A stretch of DNA of 64,000 bases, from assembly GCA_025677835.1 (NCBI GenBank), contig JAIXMR010000003.1:1-64000 (forward strand), written 5' to 3'. Below, piece after piece: positions 1 through 11,486 of this stretch (position 1 is the stretch's first letter; the number at the start of each line of letters is the position of its first letter). Source of the DNA: Sporodiniella umbellata (Eukaryota; Mucoromycota; Mucoromycetes; Mucorales; Rhizopodaceae). The translations under genes and the position numbers were made by a program. The notes beneath the pieces are model-generated. The model ran no database searches. It saw only the letters and a program-made list of their open reading frames with translations, and was not told the DNA's origin.

Positions 1-2375
1 CAAATAGTGAGGGCTGTAAATGTTTTGGCAACGTTTCGAAAAGAAAAGAAAAAGAAACTTTTTGGTTTAAATAAAGCCGAGTAGGCAAATTTAATAAGAG
101 AGGCTGTATATGAAGTTTCTGGGAAAGCCGTTAGTCAGGAATATGCTGTGTGATCTACTGGAAAAATAATTTACCTTTTTACAATTTAATAATATACAGT
201 CGCGAAAAAGTTTCTCCGTCTGTTTGAAGACAACCATAAAGGAAAAAAAAAGAAAAGTTACAGGGAATAGCCTCAATAAGATTTTTTTTGTAGCTGAAAC
301 AATTTGTTCAAGAGGCTGCCAACTAAATCAATTCATATTCCCCCAAAAATCACGTCGGTGAAATTTTTGTTTTCTTGTAATTCTATTCTTTTATGTTCTT
401 CTACTTGCAGTGAATTTTAAGTTTAATACTGTTTTAGCTGATGATGTCGTTACCTCTTAATGGTTCTGATTTATAAATACGTAATCGTCATATAGTATTA
501 GGTATTGGCCATAAAACTACAGTTATTAAAAAAAAATTATACTGATTTCATTTGATGGCTATAAGGAAATTAATGTAAATGTGTCGAATACAAGCTGTCA
601 GTTATGCTTGTGTTACCAGTATTGTAGTTTTGCTTTAATGTTGTGTAACAGTCTTTATGGTTTGGGGTAGTATTACAAAACATGGCGGGTGGGGCCAATG
701 GCCAACTTTTTTTTTTAAAAGATTTCTAATTTCGATTGTCAACGACGAAGCAATCCCATGGAGTAGAATATTTGGATTGTATGAACGCTTGATAAAAACG
801 CCCCATGATTTGTTCTAGATTGAAACAGACTACAAAACGTCAGTAAAGTCATTTTTTCTTTTTTGTGTTAAAGTAAATACGGATACTTCCAAACACAAGC
901 CAGTATATCGCTCATTGAATACAAAAATGCTTCATATGCGTTACTACAGGATTGATCAACAAAAACAAAAGTGGGCTAAGAAATTACGAAAAAAAGCTTT
1001 TCATGGAATTTGTTGTGAGAGCATGCAGACGTTGGTCGCTCCCATTAGTCTATCAACAGTAGTAAAAAACAATACTATACTATAACAGTAATATTTCTTT
1101 CTTTTTGATAGTGTGGGACTCGTCAATCCAAGATTTTTCTAGTTTTCCGCAATACTCAAAAGTCCTATATGGGTATTTAATGAAAACTGATATTTTTTTT
1201 AAAAAAAAACATTTGATATGTGTGAATAATTTATTATCTGCTTATAATTTGTAGTGTTATTGGTTATTTCCCCTTTGGCTTACAAAATGTGTTTTGGTTG
1301 ACGGTTCCTTTGCTTAAAATGACCGACTTTGTTAAGTCTTCTGTACAGCAGACTTCAAAATCATCAACTTTTTTTGTTAGTTTTTCCACATTTTCTTTGT
1401 TTTACTCGCAAAAAAATATACATGTCTCTTTTTCCCTAATAATAACCTCCATATTCAAGAGAATAAAGAACAAGCTAACCGAGGGAGAAAAAGCAGTAAA
1501 TGTTTTGTCGATTTAGTTTAAACTGATGCTTACAAGGTAAATGACGTTTGAGTGTAAACTCTTACTCATAAGATTGACTAACTGTAAACTGACTATTAAA
1601 GGTGAGGATTTATTGGTCAAACTGGTACATAGTGGAATATTTTTGCTTCCTCTTCTAGACATCTGCATACAACCAAAAAAAGACGTCCTGAAACGGACGT
1701 TGAAATTTACCAGAAACAGAGAAGCGCGCAACGGTTGCAATGCTTCTGTATCGAGTCCTGATTGGTTTTTTGAGTTTGTAGGATAGTGTTTTAAAAATGA
1801 ATCTCCAATGATCAATGCATACACAATGGTTTATTATTTGTTTACCTAATATTTCCCAAACTGGCAAATGTAAAGTTTGTATCGTATTCATACAACAGCC
1901 CAAATCAAATATTATTCAAATGCTCAGTTAGGCAGCTTCTAAAATAAAAAAATACGTATGTTTATATATCCTTTTCCTCTTTTTTTTTCTACCAAGAAAC
2001 CTCAATGTCATAAAAACAAAGAGCAAACCGGCTAATAGTCAAAAACTATTGCTTCCCGAAATATAGTGTTTTCCGCACAGACCACAACGTTTACGTATTG
2101 CCCTAAACCGAATTGGTTACTAAGCACTTTTTTTTTCACAGCTGCCAACGAAAGGAGGTATTTATCTTAGTTTTTATGTGAGGCGTGGCTATAGTGTTTT
2201 TCTTCTGCTGTGTCACATTACGTTTTTCAGGTTAAATCTGGATATTCGCACTAAAACAGAAACCCTCAAGGTGAACAGGAAAAAAGGTTGATGTACGTAA
2301 CTGAAATTTGATTGGCCATTGATATTTGCTTTTTTTTAGAGTACCAAAAGACAGCCTCGAGTTTTTTCTCTCAAC
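1..2375. other. Gene-free stretch, no supported feature
   Basis: The stretch is AT-rich with scattered A and T runs. Short open frames occur on both strands at 1289-1906 but overlap one another, lack family signatures and are not joined by convincing splice sites. A T-run followed directly by an A-run lies at about 1192-1209. I see no RNA gene. Confidence 0.5.
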
Positions 2376-3576
2376 ATGGCTAAAAAGCCAAAGAAAGATT
2401 ATAAAAAGGAATCAAAAAAAGAAAGGCAAAAAAAAAAAGTAGAGGCTTGTATGTAGTTGTCTTGAGGGTTTCTAACTAGCTTTTTGGTTCAGAAACACTT
2501 GATTTCTGACGACAATGGGGATCTAAACCAGCAGTTACGCGATCTTGGCTTACAGACGAAGGACATTGCTGGAGACGGCAACTGTCTGTTTAGGTAACAA
2601 CTATTTTCTGCTGTTCCTCTTAATAATATAAAAGATCGCTGGCAGATCAATATTTTGGCCATGACAACCAACACATGGTCATACGTCAAAAAGTCTGTGA
2701 CTATTTAGAAGAGAATGAAGAAACCTATCAGTTTTTTGTTGAAGATGACTTGTCTTTTGAAGATTACTTGAAAAATATGCGATGTGACGGTACTTATGGA
2801 GGAAACATGGTACTGGTTGCATTTGCCAAGTCTTACGAAGTGGATATCAAAGTCTATCAACCAGGGTTGATGTATGTATCCGTATGTATACATTTTCAAG
2901 TCTAACTCTTTTCAGTTATGTTATTGAAGCAAACGACAACCAAACATCCGACAGAACTATGCACATAGCCTACCATGACTGGGAGCATTATAGCTCGATC
3001 CGTAATAGGGATGGCCCCTTTGAAGGGCTTCCAGAAATCAATGTGGTATCGAGAGAAAAGGAGGAAGAGGAGACAATGGAAGAGGAGGCATATGATTCAA
3101 AGGAAAAAGCTGTCTTGAATGCATGTCCAGATGCTGGCATACGTCAAATACGTAGGCTATTAAGGAAGTACAAAGGAGATACAAATAAAGTAATTGACGA
3201 TTTGTATGAATCTCAAGACCTGTCTATCGATAACGACGGCCCCGCAATAGAAAGCAATACAAATAATCTGACAGACACAGTAGGCCAAGAACAAGTACCG
3301 ATCGCAAGGAGTGTGGAACCAGAGACAGCAAAGGGCGATCTCATTGGGGAGAAAGAAGATGAGGAACCAATTCAACTCAAGACAACTGAAACCTGCAGGA
3401 AAAGAGAAACAATAAACCCCAAAAGAATATCCGCGAGCGATCGAAAAAAAGAGGCGAAAAGAAAGCAAAAGGAAGCCAAGTTGGTCAGAGCTCAAGCACG
3501 AGCAGCCAACAGGGCTACTGCAAACAAAAGCGAAGTAGAACATACAGCACAACTTATGAAGGAAATGTATATCTAA
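2376..3576 (+). CDS. OTU-domain deubiquitinase, OTUD3-like
   Basis: Predicted cysteine protease removing ubiquitin from proteins. Exons 2376-2438, 2493-2593, 2635-2871 and 2916-3576 give 353 residues. The start is the first ATG and opens a lysine-rich tail. The OTU catalytic loop D-G-N-C is at about residues 49-52 (Cys52), followed by the family FRSLADQ helix start, and the catalytic His lies in an EHYSS motif near residue 158. After the OTU domain, residues about 190-225 (ending DDLYES) resemble the UBA-like helical segment that OTUD3 carries, then comes a charged tail rich in Lys, Arg and Glu. The domain order is that of OTUD3, not of the larger OTU proteases. Splicing inside the motif region is supported because the unspliced frames hit stops. 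Substrate linkage preference cannot be read from the sequence. Confidence 0.85.
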
Positions 3577-3929
3577 AAGAAAAGGGAGATGAATCTCGTC
3601 TTGCCCTGAAATAGACCTTTCCAGCCTGTCAACAAGCGATAGGCCTGGTTTCTTGCTCGTCTCCACCAATCAAAGTGTCTTATTATGTTTAACAAATTAA
3701 AAACTTTTTTTGCCGCACGCACTTGTAATTTATTTTGGTTAAGGCCAAAGGAGAGAGACAGACATTTGTTTTGGGTACGGACATTCAAAGTGACAAAATT
3801 TACTGTTTTCACTGTATAAGGAACTGGCCATTTCTTTCTCTTTTTTTCTTTTTTTCTTAATTTACTTTTTTGCAACACACACACACACAGCTCTGCTCTT
3901 TATTTCGAAAACATATATAACAAAAGACA
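3577..3929. other. Intergenic, CA microsatellite
   Basis: AT-rich spacer between two plus-strand genes. It holds a (CA)n tract at about 3877-3890 just before the next start. Nothing else is supported. Confidence 0.5.
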
Positions 3930-5391
3930 ATGACTCGACTGACTATTCATACTTCCAAATATTCCAACAAATCACTTGTGTTTTGTTTCTATGTCTCTGG
4001 TCACGGTAAGAAAATAATACACTAAATTAAATAGAGTAAGAAATTAATTGACTTTAGGCTGGGGACACGCCACTCGAGCCAACCAAGTGATACTCGATTT
4101 GCTTCAACTGCCCGCTCAGCACAGAGTCTATGTGATCTCGCCCGCATCCGATTTTATTTTTCAAGGGGTGATTGAGAAGGGAGCTATTTATAGGCAGGCT
4201 GATATAGATCCTGGTGTAGTCCAACCTCTCCCGTACACCGTAGACAGACAACAGACCATTGACAACTTGAGGCTATTTTTATCTAAACGGCCCATGTTAC
4301 TGAATAATGAAGTGAGTTGGCTGAAACAGGTTCAGGCAGATTGTGTTATTTGTGATGCACCTTTCTTACCTTGGTAAGTACTTTTTCTCCTTGACATTTC
4401 AAATATTAATTAGTATTTTAGTGCGGCCGCTGCTAAGGCGGGTATTCCAGCTGCTATTTCTAGTAATTTTACATTTGATGAAGTGTTTATGGGCTTATGT
4501 GAAGGAGACGAATTAGACAACGAAATAAAGCGACTTGTGACACATGTGGTGGACGACTATAGAAATGCCGATCTTCTAGTGCGTTTGCCCGGAGCTATCC
4601 GCATTCCATCCTTTGATGACACCACAGCCAACCTGGTACCAAGCACGCCATTTTTATTGCAACAAAAAGGCGTGGCCAATGGCAAGATTCAGTTACCCTG
4701 TACTAGTGTATCAAACGTGCAACAACCTCATGGTTTTGTGAGGAGTATTATTGACGTGCCTCTGGTATTTCGAAAGTATAGAACGCCTCGTGAAAAAGTG
4801 CTTGAACAAGTTGGTATACCTCCTGAAATCTATAACACCCATCGTATTCTTCTTTTATCCTTTGGTGGTCAACTGCTAGCCAACGGTCAATGGGGAAATC
4901 CTCTGCCGCCTGGTTGGATCTGTATTGTTTGCGCTGCTCCCGACTCAATTGAAATGCCGCCCTTATTCTATCGGGCTGCCAAGGACGCCTATGTACCAGA
5001 CCTTACAAACGCGTGTGATGTACTTTTGGGAAAGTTAGGTTACGGTACTTGCTCTGAATGTATAGGACATAGTGTGCCTTTTGTGTACGTATCAAGACCT
5101 CAGTTTATTGAAGAACGGGGCTTGCTTAAGCTTATGAAAGACCAGGGAAGTGCTGTTGAACTTTCGCGTGCTGACTTTGAAAGTGGTGATTGGGCAGATA
5201 CCATTTTAAAAGCATCCAAAACAAAAGGTAGCTGTGAAGATCCATTACTCAGAGTACCTCATAATGGTGGCGAAATAGCTGCACTCAGCATAGAACGTTT
5301 CGCTATCGAATGGACACGACAAAAGACGGTAAATGACCTATCCATTGCTCCTATTTTATCCGATGCTCAACCTGTGGCAGCTTCCACTTAA
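3930..5391 (+). CDS. GT-B-fold glycosyltransferase-like protein (arabinokinase N-domain type)
   Basis: Exons 3930-4005, 4058-4373 and 4422-5391 give 453 residues. Near the N-terminus, after a short beta strand, is the nucleotide-sugar-type glycine loop YVSGHGWGHATR (residues 21-32). A second half follows with SFGGQ (a GT-B C-domain entry) and a C-terminal LGKLGYGTCSECIGHSVPFVY segment, which matches the acceptor/donor region of MurG-like GT-B proteins. The same fold forms the N-terminal half of plant L-arabinokinase, but no GHMP kinase domain follows here, so this is a stand-alone version. The sugar donor and acceptor are unknown. It converges on NAA35, whose stop lies about 120 bp downstream. 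An alternative name would be a generic family-1/28 glycosyltransferase. Confidence 0.65.
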
Positions 5392-5511
5392 TACTATCAT
5401 CCTACCTTTCTTTTTTTATACCCTCTCTTTCCCCTTCCCCCCTACTCCTCAGAAAAAAAAAAACAGCAATGATAATAATAACAAGACAAGATGTCAAACA
5501 AATAAAATAAA

Positions 5512-7860
5512 TCATTCTTTTTTTCTTCTGATCACCGGACATGCATAATGTATAAATTCTAAACAAAGTGGCAAACCATCTTGAATACTCTTTAGATTTT
5601 CTTGGTTGGATTTACACGTCATGATCATCTTTTCAGTGTTCTACAACATGCATCAGAGACATAAACAATTCCTATACTATTTACCTGTCTAGAATACTCT
5701 GAACACAGTTCTGCTTTTTGTTCTTCGTTCGACCTTTGATACAGTTTTACAAACAGCGCCTGTGCCTTTGCAAGATGACGGCATAATGAGTCGATATCGT
5801 TCAACTGCCTCTGATTGTCCCTTAGGTACGCTTCATAAGGTGGCAAGGGAGATACTCTGGCAAAGCATTTAAGTCGTTGCCAGTATCGTGTCTTTTCATC
5901 ATCCATCAAAGGCCGATAAGGCTTCCACTGCCCTGTGAATTCTACCCATCGTATCATCTCGTATGTGCTTTTAACCAACAGCGACTTTGCGAGCGTCCAG
6001 CACATCTGCGATTCTAAATAACCTGAAGTAGAATGGCTTCGAATATCTTGCAGGAGGCGAAAGTGATCCTGGAGTAAACAAGAATAATACCAGAGTATCA
6101 TACGATATTCATGGGGACTATAGAGATCCAACTCAAACCCTAAAGTCAATACATCCTCCATCATTTCTTGCTTTATTCTCAAAGTCCATTGTGTAAAGTA
6201 AATTGGACCTCCCAAAGTCTGTTGGAATAGTTGATCAATCTTTATCGCCTGATGTTGAATCATCTCCCACTCATACATCATTTTCTTCAAACGCCTTCTT
6301 TGACGTGCCCTATTGTGCCCGTGTATCCTAAATAGTTCCAAAAAAGACTTGGATGTACATAAATAAACTTTGAGTACATGAGGCTTGATTTTCTCTTACG
6401 CTAGAGAGTATCTCTAAAAATAGTTTCAGCGTCTCCTGCGATTCCAAAAATAGCTTTGGGTTTGCACAGTTGACTGGACATGTGGGCGATAGCCATGCAT
6501 CTGGTATACCTATTGTTTCCCTCATATGTCTTTGAATTAAATGCATTGTATGTGTGCCAAGAACACATTTATCAGCAAACAGAGTGGTCTGATTATTTAA
6601 AATCATAAAAAATAAAAAACAAAAATAGTTTTTCTCTTTAGGCTTACAATCAATTTAGATCTAGAGAAAGCATCTGTCTGAGGCAAGGACCCGAAAGCCT
6701 TGAAAAAGTTCTATCCGTAGCTTGCTTAGTTTTTTCAGGCATTCAATAGAATCTAAACACAAACCAAAAGGGAAACAACAGAGGTATAGTTTAAAATATC
6801 GCATAGAGATATCAGTCTGTAAATCATCTGCCGATATTTCTGGTAGGCTTTGGCCTTGGTATCGAGTGAAGCGGGTCGCGGGGGTGTATAGGCACTAAGC
6901 TTCCGACTGATATTTGAATCAAATGCATCTTTCGTTGTATGGTCCGAAAAAGAAAGCTGACTTGCCATTTGAAGCGCATGTACCCATTCGTTTTTCGATT
7001 GTAAAAGATGACTCGCCTTGTTACGTGACATGTACATCAGTGCCAGCAGATAGGATCTACGCATTGCAACTCGACAAAGAACCGGACTAGCATCAATCTC
7101 TTTTAGGTGTAAGATGCTACTATCCAAATCATTCAAGACCCTCATATCTGGTAGTTGATGGTTAAAAGATAGGCCAAACAAGTGAGTAGTAAAGTCTTCT
7201 CCCTAAACAAAAGCATCAAGAAAAAAAAAACAATAAACCGTATAGTAATAAGAATATATGTATATATAATAAAACAGTTATCAATCATGGTCGCAGGAAA
7301 CCTTTTTTTTTTTTTCTTAGAAAGTACATCATATAGATTTCTTTGTGACATTTCAGACCAAACATAGTGGCAACACTTAAGGGTTGCTAACAGGTAGATT
7401 CTCAGTGCGGAATAAATAACGTCCTCGGTCTTTTTGGAGTCTATGATATCTGAAGAGAGCTGGTTGAGCTCTACCATATGATGAAAGTAAACACAGGTAA
7501 ATACGGTCTGTGAAATAGAGTGGCCTGAAATCCAGGACATTTCTCGAACCACCAAACTGTCCATCACATCTAAAGTGTCCTCTAAGCTCAGTCTCTTATA
7601 AACGTCGAAATGGGCTGTTTCCCTAAATAGGCCTGTATCCATACGCGGATCCATAATTTCTATAGCATTGATAGCATCATACAAGCTAAATCGATTGGAA
7701 GACAACAATTGGCCAATGTTTAAGTCTTTTTTTTATTTTTTTGTTGTTATTGTTGTTTTTCAGTATTTAGACTTTCGGTTAATTTCCTTTTTATTTCTTT
7801 TCGAATGAATGCTTCACCTTCAGTGGCAATTTCGGCAAGTTTTGTCACGTCTTTCCACAT
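5512..7860 (-). CDS. NAA35: N-alpha-acetyltransferase 35, NatC auxiliary subunit
   Basis: Scaffold subunit (Mak10 family) of the cytosolic NatC complex that acetylates N-terminal Met-Leu/Ile/Phe. Seven exons on the minus strand: 7860-7773, 7725-7328, 7202-6765, 6710-6648, 6588-6400, 6347-5685 and 5640-5512, giving 655 residues. Hallmarks are the N-terminal AINAIEIMDPRMDTG motif, FGLSFNHQ, VLGTHTMHLIQ and RIHGHNRARQRRRLKKM, all in the order known for NAA35/Mak10. The last exon is inferred: without splicing at 5684-5641 the frame ends early, whereas splicing gives a tail ending in LEFIHYACPVIR that fits the family C-terminus. The first exon, opening MWKDVTKLAE, also fits the family start. It is divergent from SF3A3 with only 130 bp between the start codons. 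Confidence 0.88.
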
Positions 7861-7990
7861 ATGAGTAAATCAAAAGAGAACACAGGCCTACCAAGGTTGA
7901 CTATAGGCCTATCAAGTGGCTGAGTTTTATTTGATTTTTTTCTTGTGCTCGTTTTTTTTTTTTTTTTTTTCAACCCTTTTTATTTAAACA
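7861..7990. promoter_or_regulatory. Candidate bidirectional promoter NAA35/SF3A3
   Basis: Only 130 bp separate the divergent start codons. The spacer carries a direct repeat AGGCCTAYCAAG at 7884-7895 and 7905-7916, spaced 21 bp apart (two helical turns), and a T-rich run of about 20 at 7950-7970. A regulatory role is inferred from position and repetition only. Confidence 0.4.
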
Positions 7991-9630
7991 ATGGACAACG
8001 TTCTTGAGAAACAAAGAAGGTAGAAAAGAAGCGGATGCAATGTAAACTCAACTTGTTAATAGCTCTCATGAAGACATTGAGCGTCTTGAGCAAGCCATTG
8101 TTGATACGTACATGGAGGATGCCAAAACGCATCGCGAACGCCTTTATAACGAACATTTAGTAGATAAATTCTTGACTCGCATCACTGAAAAAAGTCAAAC
8201 ACTTCTTCAGCTTTATGAAGATCATGATGGGTAAATGAAATTAGATTGTATAAGTGGACTAGAGCCTGACAGTGTATTTGTATATATATATATATTTATA
8301 TATTGAAAAAAAAAAGTACGCGCCAATCTGAAATCCAAGCCCTTTCCGCTAACAACGAGTTTGATGAATTTTATGAGCGCCTCAAGCTGATCAAAGAGCA
8401 TCATCGCAAGTTCCCTAATGAGCCTGTCGAGCCGCCTGAGATAGATTACATTTTTACAGCTCAAAAAAAAGAGGAGGAGGATTTTGAAGGTATTTTGTCA
8501 TTTCTACCTAGTCAAATAGCGATTGACTCTTGAAATGCCTTTTTTTTTAGAGCTAGAAAAGCTGTTTTCTGGAGAGGAAAGCTTAGGAAAATATCTTGAT
8601 TTAAACGTGCTTTATACTTTGTATCTTAACCTGAAGGGATCCAAGCGACTAGACTATCTTCAGTATCTGAACGATTTTGACGACTTTAGTACTCTCCCCA
8701 AGGGTATCAAAAGTACTGATAGCTATAAAGACTATTTGAATCAGCTTTTTGATTATCTACATGAATTTTTTCGCCGCTCAAGACCGTTGTATGATATTCA
8801 AAAGTTGGAAAACAGTGCACAGGGAGAATTCAACACGTTATGGGCTGCAGGTGAACTGGGAAATAAGGCAGATGAAGATCAAAGCTTATTCTGTAATGCC
8901 TGTCAAAAGCAGTTTACAAAATCCAGTGTCTATGACGCTCACCTGACTGGTAAGAAACACATTAAGGCCCAAAAAAATTTGGATCAGGGTAAAGAGCCCC
9001 AAGAAGATAAAAGAAAGGCAGTGGCGTGGAAAGAATACCTAATTAAAAAATACGGTGACGAATTGGCCAACTTCAAAGAGGAAACCAAATCCAATGTTGA
9101 ACGAAAGCAGGCATTAACAGATAAGGAACGTACATTAGAACAAGAGCAAGAGCAAGTGGAGTTGATTGAAGAGGATTCGGACGAAGAGGATAGTGAAAGG
9201 ATTTATAATCCACTTAAGCTGCCTTTAGGCTGGGACGGCAAGCCTATTCCTTATTGGCTTTACAAATTGCATGGTTTGGGTGTAGAATATCCTTGTGAAA
9301 TTTGCGGTAATTATGTGTATATGGGCAGAAAAGCCTTTGATAAGCACTTTCAAGAATGGCGACACGCGCATGGTATGCGATGTTTGGGTATCCCTAATTC
9401 TCGTTCGTTCCATGAAATTACCAAAATTGAAGACGCATATGCTTGTAAGTTTAGCCTAACTAGGTTTCGTTTTCGGCATTTAATTTTCTTTGTTAGTGTT
9501 TGAGAAGCAGAAGAGAGAAGGTGTAACAGAAGAAATAAAAGCAGAGACTGTGGAAGAGTTTGAAGACAACGAAGGAAATGTGTATAACAAAAAGACTTAC
9601 GAAGATTTGAAAAGACAGGGTATTCTTTAA
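7991..9630 (+). CDS. SF3A3: Splicing factor 3A subunit 3 (SF3a60/Prp9)
   Basis: Component of the SF3a complex of the U2 snRNP, needed for branch-site recognition in the nucleus. Exons 7991-8019, 8063-8230, 8317-8489, 8551-9444 and 9497-9630 give 465 residues. The N-terminus MDNVLEKQRR and the helices around NEFDEFYERLKLIKEHHRK match SF3A3. A C2H2 finger, C-N-A-C near residue 238 with HLTGKKH, is followed by an acidic stretch and the strongly conserved block LPLGWDGKPIPYWLYKLHG. The matrin-type finger CEIC (about residue 372) with HFQEWRHAHGMRCLGIPN comes next, and the protein ends YEDLKRQGIL. It is somewhat shorter than human SF3A3 between the two zinc fingers, where human has an extra SAP-like segment. 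It converges on the next gene, with stops 55 bp apart. Confidence 0.95.
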
Positions 9631-9685
9631 TAATAAATGCAGCCGCAAAAAAAAAAAAAAAAATACAAACACACTTTTATTATCT

Positions 9686-11486
9686 TCATTCCTCAAAGCG
9701 AGTAATTGTCTCCCCGTATTGTATTTTTTTAGCCGCTTCTAAGCCTTTTAAAACTGCAGGACCAGGACATTTATCAGGTGCAAAATGGACTATAAAATCT
9801 CCTGAAATATAGCGATTGGGTAGAGTGTTGAAAGTATGGTCGTCGTTCTCCAGCATAAGGACGTGTTTTGCGTACTTTGGTAGCTGCAACAATTCCCACA
9901 TAGCACCCTGTTCAAAAGACGGGGCAAGATTGTACCACTTTCTGTAGGCCTGAACCTCTTTCAAGAATTCCATTGACCAAGCAGTGTTACGCATGAAAAA
10001 CACGCCAGCATTGATCATCTTATCGCGAGTAGGTTTAGCAATCACCAGGTCAATACTCTCTTCAAACGCACGAGGTCCATTGGGGTATTGGGCACGCAAA
10101 GTATCAAGAACACGGTGAACAGTTATGTTGGGATTCATGATGACAGCATCCATGTCCATCCAAAAGATCCAGTCATACTTGGGAAGTACTTTCTGTACTG
10201 CATCGATTTTCCCCCATACCGTCCTTCGTCTGTCTTGACGTAAATCTTGTTGGGCAAACTCAGTAGAACGCGCAATGAAAGCGTAATCGTGAATTTGTGC
10301 ATATTGACGTTTGTTGTCAGCAGCAGACGGGGCTGCTTTTTCCATACATGAGTCGGGATAGATAAAGGAAGAAGTGACAAGCGCCAAATGAGGCTTATAA
10401 AACGATTGACAGAGTGGCCAAGGTTTCAAGCTCAATGTCTGAGCCAACAAGACAAAGTCAGATGCTTGGTAGATATCGCTCACTGACACTATTTGGTCTG
10501 AAATGGCTTCAATAGAGTTGTCCCAAGTGGTGTGCCGGCGGTCGTTTATGAAGGATGGTAATTTGAAATGATCTGTGAGTGAGTCCTTTTCCTTTTGCGT
10601 TTCTGAGACCTGTTGTAAAAAATCAACTGAGCGACTGAATTCATACAAATTCATGATAAGCGAGTGGTCAGGGATTATGTCTGCCACTTCGTCTTCGTAA
10701 TCCCATAACTTTTCAAATGCATCGGAGCCAGCCACTAATGTATTTTGGTACTGGGGAGAAAACCAGATGTAATCTTTAGATACTTGTGAATCTATTGTTT
10801 CTTTAAGACTATTTAGCTGAATGAATGAATAACCGTCTTGAATAATTAAGTGACCAAAACTAATATTGTTCTTTTCAAAATAGCTTCTTGCCTAGTGTAA
10901 TCTAGTTTTAGTTTTCTTGGTTTCCCTACAAAAAAGAAGACTTGCAATTTACCCAACGCAAAGCCTTGTCCTGATGAAAGCTGTCCGTTTCTATTTTTAT
11001 CATATCTGCCCATTCCATGTATTCAGTTTCGTAAGCACGTCGCTCTGGAGTTTTTTCATGAGGTATATCGCCATAGAGCCAAAACATATATTGGATCCCT
11101 CGATCTCTTTTCATGCAAGGCTCTATATTGTCTTGTAATCCAAAATAGTTCTGGCGAATTAATTGACGGCGGCTTATGTTACTTACTCTGGAAGCAATCA
11201 ATATAAAATATTCAAAGTGTTGTGGAGTTTGTGAGATAATGGGTTTTATCTCTTGTACTGAGCCCTTTCCTAGTGAGGGCTCTTCTTTCTGTTGCGGTAT
11301 ATATATTAGTTCAGGTTCTTCTTTTAATGCTTCCAACTCTTGTGTATTGTCTATATTGGAATTAAACCATAGTACAAAGAGCAATACAAAAAGCAAAAAT
11401 AATAGAGCAGTCCGCCTTCGTAAACTGAAGAGGAAAGGTCCGTGATGTGTCTCAGGTTTGTTGTAATAAGGTAGCCCAGATGCCAT
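9686..11486 (-). CDS. Type II membrane glycosyltransferase with GT31-like and GT34 domains
   Basis: Exons 11486-10953 and 10891-9686 give 579 residues. A short basic tail (SLRRRT) precedes one hydrophobic segment (about residues 28-42), the topology of a Golgi type II enzyme. Residues about 80-230 resemble a beta-1,3-galactosyltransferase (GT31) core: FILIASR..SRRQLIRQNYFG, then MFWLYG, an E-x(2)-Y block and D-x-F-H-Q-D-K-A-L-R-W. The position where GT31 has its DDD metal motif instead reads IQDGYSF. The C-terminal half is a GMA12/MNN10 (GT34) domain: LALVTSS, YAQIHDYAFI, then YDWIFWMDMDAVIMNPN containing a D-x-D, NAGVFFMRNT, and HFAPDK near the end. The likely role is mannan or other glycan elongation in the Golgi. 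GT34 activity looks intact, while the N-domain may be structural. The intron at 10952-10892 is needed to avoid a stop. Confidence 0.8.

Noticed and set aside
1289..1906. Overlapping short frames on both strands
   Set aside because: No conserved motifs, mutually overlapping, and no splice structure joins them into a gene.
7142..7327. C-terminal hydrophobic tail reading through the NAA35 intron
   Set aside because: The sequence past 7328 is an intron: splicing 7327-7203 restores the family sequence EDFTTHLFGLSF.
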